DNA of 64,000 nucleotides from Mesorhizobium sp. WSM3626 (GTDB taxonomy: Bacteria > Pseudomonadota > Alphaproteobacteria > Rhizobiales > Rhizobiaceae), in NCBI RefSeq assembly GCF_000513935.1, contig NZ_AZUY01000006.1, forward strand, positions 1 through 64,000, read 5' to 3'. A program made the translations under genes and the position numbers. Positions 1 through 8,909 of the stretch are shown piece by piece (within the stretch, counting starts at the first letter, position 1; every line of letters begins with the position of its first letter). The notes beneath the pieces were generated by a model that did no database searches, had not been told where the DNA came from, and saw only the letters and a list, made by a program, of their open reading frames with translations.

Positions 1-140
1 TTGTAGCGTGTGAGGATCTTGTAGCCCGTCTTGCGCGAGATATCGAACTCCCGGCAAAGCACGGCCATCTTCTCGCCGTCCAGCAGACGGGCGATGAACT
101 TCAGCCGCTCTTCCATGACGTTACACTCCTTCCAAGGCAC
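1..140 (-). mobile_element. IS481-type transposase, N-terminal fragment (runs off window)
   Basis: Read leftward, this codes for an N-terminus of the form MEERLKFIARLLDGEKMAVL followed by CREF and DISRKTGYKI. This is the helix-turn-helix start of IS481-type DDE transposases common in rhizobia. A GTG at 140 (reading MPWKECNV) and an ATG at 116 are both in frame. The catalytic DDE domain would lie to the left, outside the window, so intactness cannot be judged. Upstream, at 168-184 and 193-209, two near-identical 17-base motifs (TGTAACCCATCTATCCG and TGTCACCCATCTCTCGG) sit 25 bases apart, as is usual in the 5' flank of this element type. The exact IS end was not located. Confidence 0.75.
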
Positions 141-274
141 CTTGCTCTCCTTGCAAAGGGCCGAAAGTGTAACCCATCTATCCGCAATGAACTGTCACCC
201 ATCTCTCGGGAAGGGCAGACGACATGCCAGCGCTTTTGGTTTGCCCGTGAATCCGGGCGGCGCGCTATAACCGC

Positions 275-760
275 TCAGACGCCCTGCGACAGATGCACCT
301 CCAAAACGGCGGCTTTCTTGGCAATCAGTCCTTCCAGGTCCGCGTCGGATCGTTTGGTGCCGGTACGTTCGCGCAGCAACGAGATCACCGCGCTCATCGT
401 AAGCTGGACGGTGCGATCGCTCAGGATAGCGTCCACCGCGCCGGCGACATCGGGAGTCTCCGTCGGTGCTCGCATGATCGGTTCCTTTCTGTTCAACTCG
501 GCCTCGGCGCCGTCGGCCGGTCCCCGCACGCCCCGGTCGAAGATGACCGCCAGGCCGTTCTTCACGGCGAGGGCGGCGACCATGTCGTCGAGGTGGCGAT
601 CGGAGAGCACTGGCTCCGAAGGATCGGGTTTCAGGGTTCTGCGGATCACTCGGGCGGCCTGGTCCGTCGACACAAAGCCAAAGTGCCGTTTTCTGGCCTC
701 GACATATTGTTCGACGATCATGCTTAGACGCCGGGCTGCGATATCCCTGGGTTCCTGCAT
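275..760 (-). CDS. Hypothetical protein, 161 aa
   Basis: No family recognised. The ATG at 760 is chosen because AAGGAGGTCC sits just upstream; an in-frame start at 799 would add 13 residues without a visible ribosome site. The protein is soluble-looking, with no signal peptide or membrane segment. The N-terminal half is rich in Arg and Ala and contains two short stretches (around DQAARVIRRTLKPD and DRHLDDMVAALAVKNGL) that look helical and could be a small DNA- or protein-binding domain. A second helical part follows a polar linker. It lies between the transposase fragment and the divergent glycosyltransferase gene, so it probably belongs to the accessory segment. Function unknown. Confidence 0.6.
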   Translation of the reverse strand: MQEPRDIAARRLSMIVEQYVEARKRHFGFVSTDQAARVIRRTLKPDPSEPVLSDRHLDDMVAALAVKNGLAVIFDRGVRGPADGAEAELNRKEPIMRAPTETPDVAGAVDAILSDRTVQLTMSAVISLLRERTGTKRSDADLEGLIAKKAAVLEVHLSQGV

Positions 761-876
761 CTGGACCTCCTTCGGCTGCCGTAAGCGCAAGGTCGGCATT
801 ACCGACAGGAAATAGGGCGGCTGGTCGAGTCAGACAGGGGACGGATCAATCATTCCACGCATCTTCCAAAGAATCA

Positions 877-901
877 GGAACGATCCCGGCCCTGATGCAT
901 T
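877..901 (+). promoter_or_regulatory. Possible EcfG-type stress sigma promoter
   Basis: GGAAC at 877-881 is followed after 16 bases by CATT at 898-901. This is close to the GGAAC-N16/17-CGTT promoter read by the EcfG/RpoE2 general stress sigma factors of rhizobia, with one mismatch in the -10. It lies 38 bases upstream of the glycosyltransferase start. Trehalose genes are known EcfG targets in rhizobia, which makes the match sensible, but a 9-base motif with a mismatch is weak evidence. Confidence 0.3.
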
Positions 902-938
902 TTGGCCCTATGACCAGCTCATTGAGGGACGCCGGGAC

Positions 939-2000
939 ATGAAGATTGCGCATGTCGCACCACTTTACGAATCGGTGCCACCAAGGCTCTACGGGGGTAC
1001 CGAGCGTATCATCTCATACCTTACCGAAGCTCTCGTCGATCTCGGCCACGAGGTGACATTGTTCGCCAGCGGCGACACAAAGACCTCCGCCAAACTGGTG
1101 CCATGCCGCGAAAGGGCGCTTCGTCTCGATCCCCGCCCGCTGAAGTCCGAGATTGCCGCGCATCTGTCGATGCTCGACGAGGTGAGGAACCGGGCCGAAG
1201 AGTTTGACGTCGTTCATTTCCATCTCAGCCATTTCCTGCATTTTCCGTTTTTCCGCGATATGCCGCAACGCACGGTGACGACCCCGCATGGCAGGCTGGA
1301 TTACGCGGACCTCGCGCAAGCCTATGACCGGTTTCCTCGGTTTCCCATGATTTCCATATCCCGCAGCCAGCGGGCGCGGTTCGCATCCGCGAATTGGCTG
1401 GCTACAATCCATCATGGGCTGCCGCTCGAGCTTTACGAGCCCGATTTCGAGGCAGGCTCCGATGGGACCTATCTTGCATTTCTCGGCAGAATGTCGCGTG
1501 ACAAGCGGCCGGACCGGGCGATCGAGATCGCCCGCCGCACCGGCCTGAAACTGAAGCTCGCCGCCAAGGTCGGCGATGGCGACCGCGCCTATTTCGAGGA
1601 AGTCGTGCAGCCGCTGATCGATGGTGACCAGGTCGAGTATGTCGGCGAGATCGGCGAGGATCAGAAGAGCAGATTTCTGGGCAATGCGGCCGCTTTGCTG
1701 TTTCCCATCGATTGGCCCGAACCCTTCGGGCTTGCGGTAATCGAGGCCATGGCCTGCGGAACCCCGGTCATGGCCTGGAGTTGCGGGGCCATGCCCGAGA
1801 TCATCGATCATGGGGTCACCGGCTTTGTCGTCGAAACCATCGAAGATGCCGTCGCCTCAATGCCGGCTCTCCTGCAACTCGACAGGCGACGAATAAGAAC
1901 GGCCTTCGAAAAGCGGTTCTCCGCCGTCAGAATGGCCAGGGATTATGTCGCGGCCTATTCGCGGCTGAGCGACCGCCACGAGCAGAGCAGAGCCTCGTAA
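939..2000 (+). CDS. Glycosyltransferase family 4 (GT4), 353 aa
   Basis: Retaining GT-B glycosyltransferase, cytosolic, transferring a sugar from a nucleotide donor to an unknown acceptor. The N-terminal Rossmann half starts MKIAHVAPLYE and carries the GGTERIISYLTEAL segment typical of GT4 enzymes. The C-terminal half has FLGRMSRDKRPDRAI and the EPFGLAVIEAMACGTPV stretch (about residues 261-277), which contains the E-x7-E donor-binding motif. Length is normal for the family and no signal peptide is present. It is the first gene of a same-strand run with a glucosidase, trehalose-phosphate synthase and phosphatase, so its product is probably a glucan or compatible-solute glycoside. The sequence does not settle the donor or acceptor. 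Confidence 0.88.
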   Translation: MKIAHVAPLYESVPPRLYGGTERIISYLTEALVDLGHEVTLFASGDTKTSAKLVPCRERALRLDPRPLKSEIAAHLSMLDEVRNRAEEFDVVHFHLSHFLHFPFFRDMPQRTVTTPHGRLDYADLAQAYDRFPRFPMISISRSQRARFASANWLATIHHGLPLELYEPDFEAGSDGTYLAFLGRMSRDKRPDRAIEIARRTGLKLKLAAKVGDGDRAYFEEVVQPLIDGDQVEYVGEIGEDQKSRFLGNAAALLFPIDWPEPFGLAVIEAMACGTPVMAWSCGAMPEIIDHGVTGFVVETIEDAVASMPALLQLDRRRIRTAFEKRFSAVRMARDYVAAYSRLSDRHEQSRAS

Positions 2001-2038
2001 ACCTTCACCCGTCCAGAAATCAGCACGGGACAATCTTC

Positions 2039-4207
2039 TTGACCATTACCCAACTCGACGAGCGAAAGCTCGACCCTGCAATAGCACTGGCTTCCCTGGA
2101 CGAAACCGCCCCCAGGGAGCCGCATCGGCTTTACGCCCTCAAGCATAGCGATTGCTTTGCCGTCGCCGATGCCTATGGCGACATACGCGGCGCTGGCGAC
2201 GGGTTCTTCCGTGACGACACGCGCATGCTCTCCGAATTTCGCCTGACCGTTGGCGGGCGGTCGCTGTCGTTGCTTGGCGCATCGCTTAGTCAGGACAACG
2301 TCCTGTTCACCAGCAACCTGACCAATCTGCCGATCGAGAGCGCCGCGGGCCGCCAGATTCCGCAGGGCGCGATCCATATCGAGCGGGTCAGGCTTCTGTG
2401 GGAGGAAAGGCTGTATGAACGCATCACGCTCTCCAACTATAGCCGGGAGCATTCGACGGTCCTGGTGTCGCTGCGCTTTGGCGTCGATTTTCGCGACATG
2501 TTCGAAGTCCGGGGCTCGACCCGTTCCAAGCGCGGCACCGCGCACACGGCAGAGATCGACCAGAGTTCGGTCGTGCTTCGCTACGAAGGCCTGGACGAAG
2601 TGGAGCGGACATCGGCGATCTCGTTTTCACAGCCGCCCGATCAACTGACCTCCGAGCGGGCGGATTTCTTCATTGCCGTCACCAAGCGCAGCCGCCAGAC
2701 GCTTTACGTGGAGGTGGGGAGCAAGACAGACGCCCGCCCGCAAAGTGACCGGTTCCGGGCCGCTGCGGCACGCGCCCGTTTCGGCATGCGCGCCAAGCGC
2801 CGGCATGGGGCGACGCTCCACAGTTCGGGCCGCGTCTTCAATGACTGGATGGAGCGGGCCCGCGCCGATGTGGCGTTGCTGACGACGGAACTGGCGACCG
2901 GGCCTTACCCCTATGCCGGCATTCCGTGGTTCTCCACCGCCTTCGGCCGGGACGGCGTGATTTCAGCTCTGCAGATGCTTTGGCTAAATCCCGGCCTCGC
3001 CCGTGGCGTTCTTGCGTTTCTCGCCCAGCACCAGGCGACCGAGACCTCACCCTTCAGCGATTCCGAGCCCGGCAAGATCATGCACGAGACCCGCAAGGGC
3101 GAGATGGTGGCGCTGAGTGAGTTGCCGTTCGGCCGCTATTATGGCGGCGTCGACACGACGCCGCTCTACATCCATCTCGCCTGCGCCTATGCGGACCGCA
3201 CGGGAGACACGGAATTCATCGATAGCCTGTGGCCATCGCTGTGCGCCGCCGCCGAGTGGATCGAGACGGCGAGCCGTTCGACCGGGTTCCTTACCTACCA
3301 GCGCGCCGCGGAATCCGGTCTTGCCAACCAGGGATGGAAGGACAGTTTCGATTCCGTCTTCCATGCCGATGGCCGCATTCCGAAAGGACCGATCGCGCTG
3401 GTCGAGGTCCAGGGTTACGTCTTTGCGGCGTTCCAGGGATTGGCAAAGCTTGCACGGCTGCGCGGCGAAGAGGAGCGGTCGGAAAATTGGGAACTGCGCG
3501 CCGATGCGATTCGCCAACATGTCGAACGCCATTTCTGGATCGAAGACCTTGGCTATTATGCGCTGGCGATCGATGGCGATGGCCAACCCTGCAAGGTCCG
3601 CACGTCCAATGCGGGCCACCTGCTCTATGTCGGCCTTCCCAATCCGGATCGCGCACGCATTGTCGCCGATCAACTGCTATCGGCTTCGTTCCATTCCGGC
3701 TGGGGGCTGAGAACGCTGGCGGACGATGCTATCTTCTTCAACCCGATGTCCTATCATAACGGCTCCATCTGGCCGCACGACACCGCGATCTGCGCCGCCG
3801 GACTGGCGCGCTACGGCATCCGTGACAACGTGGTGCGGTTGATGAGTGGGACCTTCGAATCCGCGGTTCATTTCAACATGCGGCTGCCCGAACTGTTCTG
3901 CGGATTCACGCGCGCGGCCGGCGAAGCGCCGATTGCCTATCCGGTGGCTTGCCTGCCGCAGGCCTGGTCCGCAGGCTCCGCCTTCATGCTCATGCAGGCC
4001 TGCCTGGGCCTTCAGATTGACGGTCGGACGAACGAAATTCACGTGACCCAGCCGCGCTTGCCGATCGGTATCGACAATCTCGTCATTCGCCATCTCTCGG
4101 TCGGACATGTGGCGGTGGATCTGACGTTCCAGCGCGTGGGAGATCGTGTCGGCGCCTTCCTTGCGGATGCGCATGAGGGACTGGTGCCTCTGGTGGTCAG
4201 GAGTTGA
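2039..4207 (+). CDS. Amylo-alpha-1,6-glucosidase / glycogen-debranching-like glycoside hydrolase, 722 aa
   Basis: Two-domain protein. The N-terminal beta domain (about residues 35-230) matches the bacterial glycogen-debranching N-terminal type, with LKHSDCFAVADAYGDI and FFRDDTRMLSEF. The (alpha/alpha)6 catalytic-like domain carries YAGIPWFSTAFGRDG, HETRKGEMV, YGGVDTTPLYI, GWKDSFDSV and NGSIWPHDTAICAAGL, typical of amylo-alpha-1,6-glucosidase and mannosylglycerate-hydrolase-like GH enzymes. FGRDG and WKDS hold likely catalytic acids. A TTG start at 2039 is inferred: it is the first in-frame start after the GT4 stop and leaves 38 bases between the genes, although the frame stays open farther upstream inside the GT4 gene. 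Predicted cytosolic, acting on an alpha-glucan or glycoside. Substrate is uncertain. Confidence 0.85.
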   Translation: MTITQLDERKLDPAIALASLDETAPREPHRLYALKHSDCFAVADAYGDIRGAGDGFFRDDTRMLSEFRLTVGGRSLSLLGASLSQDNVLFTSNLTNLPIESAAGRQIPQGAIHIERVRLLWEERLYERITLSNYSREHSTVLVSLRFGVDFRDMFEVRGSTRSKRGTAHTAEIDQSSVVLRYEGLDEVERTSAISFSQPPDQLTSERADFFIAVTKRSRQTLYVEVGSKTDARPQSDRFRAAAARARFGMRAKRRHGATLHSSGRVFNDWMERARADVALLTTELATGPYPYAGIPWFSTAFGRDGVISALQMLWLNPGLARGVLAFLAQHQATETSPFSDSEPGKIMHETRKGEMVALSELPFGRYYGGVDTTPLYIHLACAYADRTGDTEFIDSLWPSLCAAAEWIETASRSTGFLTYQRAAESGLANQGWKDSFDSVFHADGRIPKGPIALVEVQGYVFAAFQGLAKLARLRGEEERSENWELRADAIRQHVERHFWIEDLGYYALAIDGDGQPCKVRTSNAGHLLYVGLPNPDRARIVADQLLSASFHSGWGLRTLADDAIFFNPMSYHNGSIWPHDTAICAAGLARYGIRDNVVRLMSGTFESAVHFNMRLPELFCGFTRAAGEAPIAYPVACLPQAWSAGSAFMLMQACLGLQIDGRTNEIHVTQPRLPIGIDNLVIRHLSVGHVAVDLTFQRVGDRVGAFLADAHEGLVPLVVRS

Positions 4208-4313
4208 AAAATCGGAACCATCATGAGAGCGGAACGTTGGGTCACCGCGTCATGGATGCCGGAGATCCTGTCGGTGGCATTGCCGCGTCCCATTGAAAGG
4301 TAGTCAATTCGAA

Positions 4314-6119
4314 ATGCCCGACAACAGTTGGTATCTGGTCGTCCCTTCGGCTACAATGTGGCTCTTCATTCTCGTAATTGTCGGTATCTCATGCGTCGCG
4401 CTTGCGGTGGCAATATCGCGAGGAAATCGGGCCAGAAGCGCGAAGCTCGCCAGGTCTGAAGCAGAACCCATTCGCGGTCCGTTGCCGGAATTCGAGAAGA
4501 ACGGGCAATCCGCGACCGCCGCGCTCGTCCAATGGTCGCCGGAAACGTTGCGTCACATTTTGGCGAAGGAACTTCCCGATGCGCAGGTGATCGTGGTTTC
4601 AAACCGCGAACCCTACATCCACAACCGCAACGGCGACGAAATCCAACTGGTCGTGCCCGCCAGCGGGCTGGTCTCCGCGCTGGAGCCGATTACGCGCGCC
4701 TGCGCCGGCACATGGATCGCCTATGGTGGCGGTTCGGCCGATCCGCTTGTCGTCGACGAAAATGACCGCGTCGAGGTGCCGCCTGAAAATCCTTCCTATA
4801 CGTTGCGCCGCGTCTGGCTGAGCGAGGAAGAACTGCAAGGCTATTACCTGGGCTTTGCCAATGAAGGGCTCTGGCCGCTGTGCCACATAGCCTTCACCCG
4901 GCCGATATTCCGCGCCTCCGACTGGGAGGCCTATGAGGCGGTCAACCGTAAATTCGCCGATACCGTCGTCGCGGAGGCACGTAACGAGCGGCCCATCGTG
5001 CTGGTCCAGGACTACCATTTCGCGCTGTTGCCGCGGATGATCCGGGAGCGCCTGCCGGAAGCGATCATCATCACCTTCTGGCACATTCCGTGGCCGAATT
5101 CAGAGGTGTTCAGCATCTGCCCATGGCGCGAGAAGATTCTCGAAGGATTGCTGGGCAGTTCAATCGTCGGCTTTCACACCCAGTTCCATTGCAACAACTT
5201 CATCGATAGCGTCGACCGCTTCCTGGAGAGCAGGATCGAGCGTGAGGATTCCGCCATCTCCTATGGCGGTCAGATCAGCCTGGTTCACGCCTATCCGATT
5301 TCAATCGAATGGGAGCCGCCGCGTCTGAGCAAACTGCCTGCCGTTGCAGAATGTCGCCGGCTTATCCGCGATAAATTCGGCTTTGCCGAAAACGTCAGGC
5401 TGTGCGTGGGCGTCGAACGCCTCGACTATACCAAGGGCATCCTGGACCGCCTCAACGCACTCGATGAGTTGCTCACACTGCATCCGGAATGGATCGGCAA
5501 GGTGGCGTTCCTGCAGGTCGCCGCGCCAAGCCGCGGCACCTTGCCTGCCTATCAACAATTGTACGAGGAATGTCTGCGCCATGCCGAGGATATCAACCAG
5601 CGCCATGGTCGTGAAGGCTATACCCCGGTGGTGCTAGTGACCGAACATCACTCGCAAACACAGGTCTACGAGATTTACCGGGCCGCCGACGTCTGCATGG
5701 TCACCAGCCTTCACGACGGCATGAACCTGGTTGCAAAGGAGTTTGTCGCGGCGCGCGAGGATGAACAGGGCGTGCTGCTGCTCAGCATGTTTGCCGGCGC
5801 GTCGAAGGAGCTGCTGGAGGCGTTGATCGTCAATCCCTATGACGCGGCGATGATGGGCGACGCCCTGCTGCAAGCCTTGACCATGTCACCGGAAGAGCAA
5901 AGTCAGCGCATGCGACGCATGCGCGAGGTCGTACGCGAAAACAATGTCTATCGATGGGCTGGCAGCATGCTGTTCGATGCGGCGCGCCTGCGCAAACGCG
6001 ATGCGGTCGATCGTGCCGTCAACGGCGCCCCCGGTTCTCCTGGTCCCGGTTCTCCTGGCCCCGGTTCTACTGGCAATGTGATATCGCTGCTCGACCGCAA
6101 GCGCGTGGCAGCGCTGTGA
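4314..6119 (+). CDS. otsA: Trehalose-6-phosphate synthase (GT20) with N-terminal membrane anchor, 601 aa
   Basis: Makes trehalose-6-phosphate from a nucleotide glucose and glucose-6-phosphate. GT20 residues are present: VSNREP (about 95-100), [31 protein letters not shown] with the Arg/Lys pair, and [12 protein letters not shown]. The usual GGL donor loop reads SGL, marking a divergent subfamily, so a related acceptor such as glycerol-3-phosphate is not excluded. Unlike E. coli OtsA (about 475 aa), it has a hydrophobic segment at about residues 13-34 followed by Arg/Lys, consistent with inner-membrane anchoring and a cytosolic catalytic domain. The tail carries GSPGP repeats from a 15-base tandem repeat. 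ATG at 4314 is preferred; an in-frame TTG at 4293 is possible. Its stop overlaps the otsB start. Confidence 0.88.
   Translation: MPDNSWYLVVPSATMWLFILVIVGISCVALAVAISRGNRARSAKLARSEAEPIRGPLPEFEKNGQSATAALVQWSPETLRHILAKELPDAQVIVVSNREPYIHNRNGDEIQLVVPASGLVSALEPITRACAGTWIAYGGGSADPLVVDENDRVEVPPENPSYTLRRVWLSEEELQGYYLGFANEGLWPLCHIAFTRPIFRASDWEAYEAVNRKFADTVVAEARNERPIVLVQDYHFALLPRMIRERLPEAIIITFWHIPWPNSEVFSICPWREKILEGLLGSSIVGFHTQFHCNNFIDSVDRFLESRIEREDSAISYGGQISLVHAYPISIEWEPPRLSKLPAVAECRRLIRDKFGFAENVRLCVGVERLDYTKGILDRLNALDELLTLHPEWIGKVAFLQVAAPSRGTLPAYQQLYEECLRHAEDINQRHGREGYTPVVLVTEHHSQTQVYEIYRAADVCMVTSLHDGMNLVAKEFVAAREDEQGVLLLSMFAGASKELLEALIVNPYDAAMMGDALLQALTMSPEEQSQRMRRMREVVRENNVYRWAGSMLFDAARLRKRDAVDRAVNGAPGSPGPGSPGPGSTGNVISLLDRKRVAAL
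6033..6077 (+). repeat. 15-bp tandem repeat, three copies, inside otsA
   Basis: Three consecutive 15-base units at 6033, 6048 and 6063 start ggttctcctggtccc, ggttctcctggcccc and ggttctactggcaat. They encode a Gly-Ser-Pro-Gly-Pro type tail near the synthase C-terminus. The first two differ by one base; the third has diverged. Confidence 0.9.
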
Positions 6120-6919
6120 TGTCGACATTGTCAAACTTGACCGAACCCAACGTCCCGCAGGATGCGTGGTGTCTTTTCCTCGATATCGATGGCACGCTTC
6201 TCGAACATGCCGCGCATCCAGATGCGGTGGTTGTCGGCGATGAGTTGCGGACGCTGTTGGCGGGGCTCGAATTGCAATTGGACGGGGCTCTGGCGTTCAT
6301 CACGGGACGGTCGATCGCTGCGGTGGATCATCTTTTCCAGCCCCTCAGATTGCGCGCCGCCGGGCTTTACGGCCTTGAGCACAGGCTCACGCGTGATGGT
6401 CCGGTCGAGGCGGCGGGAGAGCCGGCCGACATTGCGGCGCTTGCCGAGGAAATCGAAGCGGAGCTGGGCAGTGCGGACGTCTATATCGAGCGCAAGGGTC
6501 CGATCCTCGCAATCCACACGCGCGCGGCACCGCAATTGTTGCAGCGCGCGACGCAACTGGTCGAGCAGGCGCTGGACAGGTTGCCCGTGGGGTATCGGGT
6601 GCTGGCTGGCAATGCCGGCGTTGAATTGATGCCGTTGGAGGCGGCGAAGGGAGCGGCAATCAGGCGCTTTTTGGATCTGCCGGCTTTCGCGGGGAGGCGG
6701 CCGGTGTTTCTTGGCGACGACACATCCGACGAGAATGGTTTTGAGGCCGTGAATGAGATGGACGGCATCTCGATCCGCATCAAACCGAGCGGACCGACAG
6801 CGGCGCGCCATGTGCTTGCCGGGGTTGGCGAGGCCTTGGCTTGGCTGGCTGCGGTGAGCCAGCGCAACTTGGATGGATCGACCGGTCTGGTCCATCCCTT
6901 GAATCGAAGGAGTCGGTGA
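6119..6919 (+). CDS. otsB: Trehalose-6-phosphate phosphatase, 266 aa
   Basis: HAD-superfamily phosphatase that dephosphorylates trehalose-6-phosphate to trehalose in the cytosol. Motif I is DIDGTLLEH (about residues 22-30), with the nucleophile and general-acid Asp pair. FITGRS is the motif II region, and GDDTSDENGF near residue 200 supplies the Mg-binding acids. Length matches E. coli OtsB (266 aa). The ATG overlaps the synthase stop (TGATG), and its own stop overlaps the next ATG, so the three genes are probably translationally coupled. The synthase-phosphatase pair completes the two-step OtsAB route and is the best support for a trehalose product. Confidence 0.93.
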   Translation: MSTLSNLTEPNVPQDAWCLFLDIDGTLLEHAAHPDAVVVGDELRTLLAGLELQLDGALAFITGRSIAAVDHLFQPLRLRAAGLYGLEHRLTRDGPVEAAGEPADIAALAEEIEAELGSADVYIERKGPILAIHTRAAPQLLQRATQLVEQALDRLPVGYRVLAGNAGVELMPLEAAKGAAIRRFLDLPAFAGRRPVFLGDDTSDENGFEAVNEMDGISIRIKPSGPTAARHVLAGVGEALAWLAAVSQRNLDGSTGLVHPLNRRSR

Positions 6920-7131
6920 TGACCCAATTCACCAGTCTCATCCTGGAGATCATGCCTGCTTGGCTACGCCGGCGGTCGCTCCCGAACGAGCACGAGAGCG
7001 AGCCGGGTTTCGATCCGTCGCGCCCGCAGGACGCGGACGAGGTCTGGCGCCAGTTTGTCCAAAAGGATCTCTTTGGCGACAACACGCAGGATTACGTCGA
7101 GACCGAGGATAAAAAGACCAACCGTCACTGA
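6919..7131 (+). CDS. Small acidic hypothetical protein coupled to otsB, 70 aa
   Basis: Starts in an ATGA overlap with the otsB stop, with GAAGGAG at 6905-6911 as a well-placed ribosome site, so it is likely translated. The N-terminal 20 residues (MTQFTSLILEIMPAWLRRRS) form an amphipathic or weakly hydrophobic helix ending in three Arg. The rest is acidic and polar (DPSRPQDADEVWRQFVQKDLFGD, then DYVETEDKKTNRH). No family recognised. Position suggests a partner or localisation factor for the trehalose enzymes, but that is inference. It ends 6 bases from the convergent dprA stop. Confidence 0.7.
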   Translation: MTQFTSLILEIMPAWLRRRSLPNEHESEPGFDPSRPQDADEVWRQFVQKDLFGDNTQDYVETEDKKTNRH

Positions 7132-7137
7132 GGGCGG

Positions 7138-8271
7138 TCAGCCTTCCCCGAAAACCAGCGAAACATTGCCACCGGCGTGACGCTCGAGGCGGCCGGCGAG
7201 GTCGAGTTCCAGCAGCACCATGAAGACCTGGGCCGGGTGCAGGCCGGTGTGGCGGATGATTTCGTCGACCGGCACCGGTGTCGGCCCCAGCGCCTCGATC
7301 ACCTTGGCGCGGTCGCTCTCGCCTGGTGGCGGTGTTGCCGAAAAATCGGGCGGGTCTTCAAACGGCGGCACCTCAGGCGCTCGCATGCCGGTCAGCGGAA
7401 GGATCGCCCTGGAGATGTCCGAAGCTTCGGTGACCAGCGTGGCGCCGTCCTTGAGCAGGCCGTTGGTCCCGGCTGCGCGCGGATCGAGCGGGGAGCCGGG
7501 GACCGCAAAGACCAGTCGGCCCATCTCGCCGGCAAGCCTGGCGCTGATCAGCGAGCCTGAGCGCTGCGCTGCCTCGACCACCACCAGTCCAAGGGCAGCA
7601 CCAGCAACAAGACGGTTACGGCGCGGGAAATCCTGGGCACGCGGCTGCCAGCCGAACGGCATTTCCGAGATGATGGCGCCGCGCTCGGCAATGTCATCGC
7701 ACAGGCCGGTATTTTCGGGCGGGTAGGGCAGGTCGAGGCCGCCGGCGAGCACTCCGACCGTACCGGTCAAGAGACTGCCCTGATGCGCCGCTGTATCGAT
7801 GCCGCGCGCCAGGCCGGAAATGATGCCGTAGCCCTCTCTTGCGAGATCGGCTGCCAGCATGCGCGCCATCTTGATGCCGGCAAGCGACGCGTTGCGGGCG
7901 CCGACAATCGCGACCCCCGGCAATCGGAACACCGCGGCGTTACCCTTGACCGCCAGCAGCGGTGGCGGATTGTCCATGCTGCGCAGCAGCGGCGGATAGT
8001 CTGCCTCGCCGATGCCGACAAAGCGTGCACCGATCCGCCTCGCGGCCTCCATCTCGGCCTCGGTTTCGGCAACGGAAGGGATGCGCACGATCCGGTTGGC
8101 GCCACCGGAAATCATCAGTTCCGGCAGCATTTCCAACGCGACCTCGGCCGAACCGAAGCGGTTGATCAGGTCGCGAAAGGAGGCTGGGCCAACATTCTGG
8201 GTGCGGATCAGCCGCAGCCAGCTCAGTCGCTGGCGATCGGTGAGACGCGGCCCGGCGGCCGGTTCGCTCAC
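7138..8271 (-). CDS. dprA: DNA-processing protein DprA, 377 aa
   Basis: Loads RecA onto incoming single-stranded DNA in natural transformation and protects it. A SAM-like N-terminal part ([22 protein letters not shown]) precedes the Rossmann-like core with [55 protein letters not shown] and [15 protein letters not shown], all diagnostic of DprA. A C-terminal winged-helix DML1-like domain follows ([21 protein letters not shown]). Length is typical. It overlaps plsY by four bases and is the last gene of pyrB-pyrC'-plsY-dprA. In many rhizobia topA follows dprA; here the trehalose cassette ends 6 bases away on the other strand. Confidence 0.95.
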   Translation of the reverse strand: MSEPAAGPRLTDRQRLSWLRLIRTQNVGPASFRDLINRFGSAEVALEMLPELMISGGANRIVRIPSVAETEAEMEAARRIGARFVGIGEADYPPLLRSMDNPPPLLAVKGNAAVFRLPGVAIVGARNASLAGIKMARMLAADLAREGYGIISGLARGIDTAAHQGSLLTGTVGVLAGGLDLPYPPENTGLCDDIAERGAIISEMPFGWQPRAQDFPRRNRLVAGAALGLVVVEAAQRSGSLISARLAGEMGRLVFAVPGSPLDPRAAGTNGLLKDGATLVTEASDISRAILPLTGMRAPEVPPFEDPPDFSATPPPGESDRAKVIEALGPTPVPVDEIIRHTGLHPAQVFMVLLELDLAGRLERHAGGNVSLVFGEG

Positions 8272-8855
8272 CCCTTGGCTCCGATCTTGCCTTCGGTGCC
8301 GGCAATCAGCCGCGAAATGTTTTCCCGGTGTTTGATGAAGACAATGATGCTCATCACCACGAACAGCACTGCAATCCGCGGTGTGCTCATGAAATACAGG
8401 GCGACCGGGACGACGACGGCCGCAGCCAATGCTGCCAGCGAGGAGAAGCGAAACAGAAAAGCCATCACCAGCCAGACAATGGCGAAGATCACCGCCACCT
8501 GCCAGGCAAGGCCGACCAGCACACCGAGATAGGTCGCGACGCCCTTGCCCCCTTTAAATCCCAGCCATGCCGGGAACAGGTGGCCCAGAAAGGCACCAAG
8601 ACCAGCCCAGACCGCCGTCTCAGGCGCGAAATGGCCTGCTATCAGCACGGCGGCGGTGCCTTTCAGCGCATCGAGCAGCAAGGTCGCGGCGGCGAGGCCC
8701 TTGTTGCCGGTGCGCAGCACATTGGTGGCGCCGATATTGCCGGAGCCGATCTTGCGTACGTCACCAAGGCCGGCCGCGCGGGTGAGCAGCAGGCCGAACG
8801 GAATTGAGCCCAGCAGATAACCGAACACCAACGCCAGGATCAGGCCGTAAGTCAT
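8268..8855 (-). CDS. plsY: Glycerol-3-phosphate acyltransferase PlsY, 195 aa
   Basis: Inner-membrane enzyme that acylates glycerol-3-phosphate from acyl-phosphate to make lysophosphatidate, the first step of phospholipid synthesis. Signature segments are [32 protein letters not shown] and [12 protein letters not shown], with about five transmembrane helices. The ATG at 8855 is chosen because it gives [19 protein letters not shown] at the usual family position, with GGGGGA upstream; an ATG at 8882 would add nine residues. It lies 54 bases after pyrC' and overlaps dprA by four bases. Confidence 0.95.
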   Translation of the reverse strand: MTYGLILALVFGYLLGSIPFGLLLTRAAGLGDVRKIGSGNIGATNVLRTGNKGLAAATLLLDALKGTAAVLIAGHFAPETAVWAGLGAFLGHLFPAWLGFKGGKGVATYLGVLVGLAWQVAVIFAIVWLVMAFLFRFSSLAALAAAVVVPVALYFMSTPRIAVLFVVMSIIVFIKHRENISRLIAGTEGKIGAKG

Positions 8856-8909
8856 TGTTTCCCCCGCATTGTCCACAACCATGCTCGATGTGGCATGGTT
8901 ACCGCCGGC

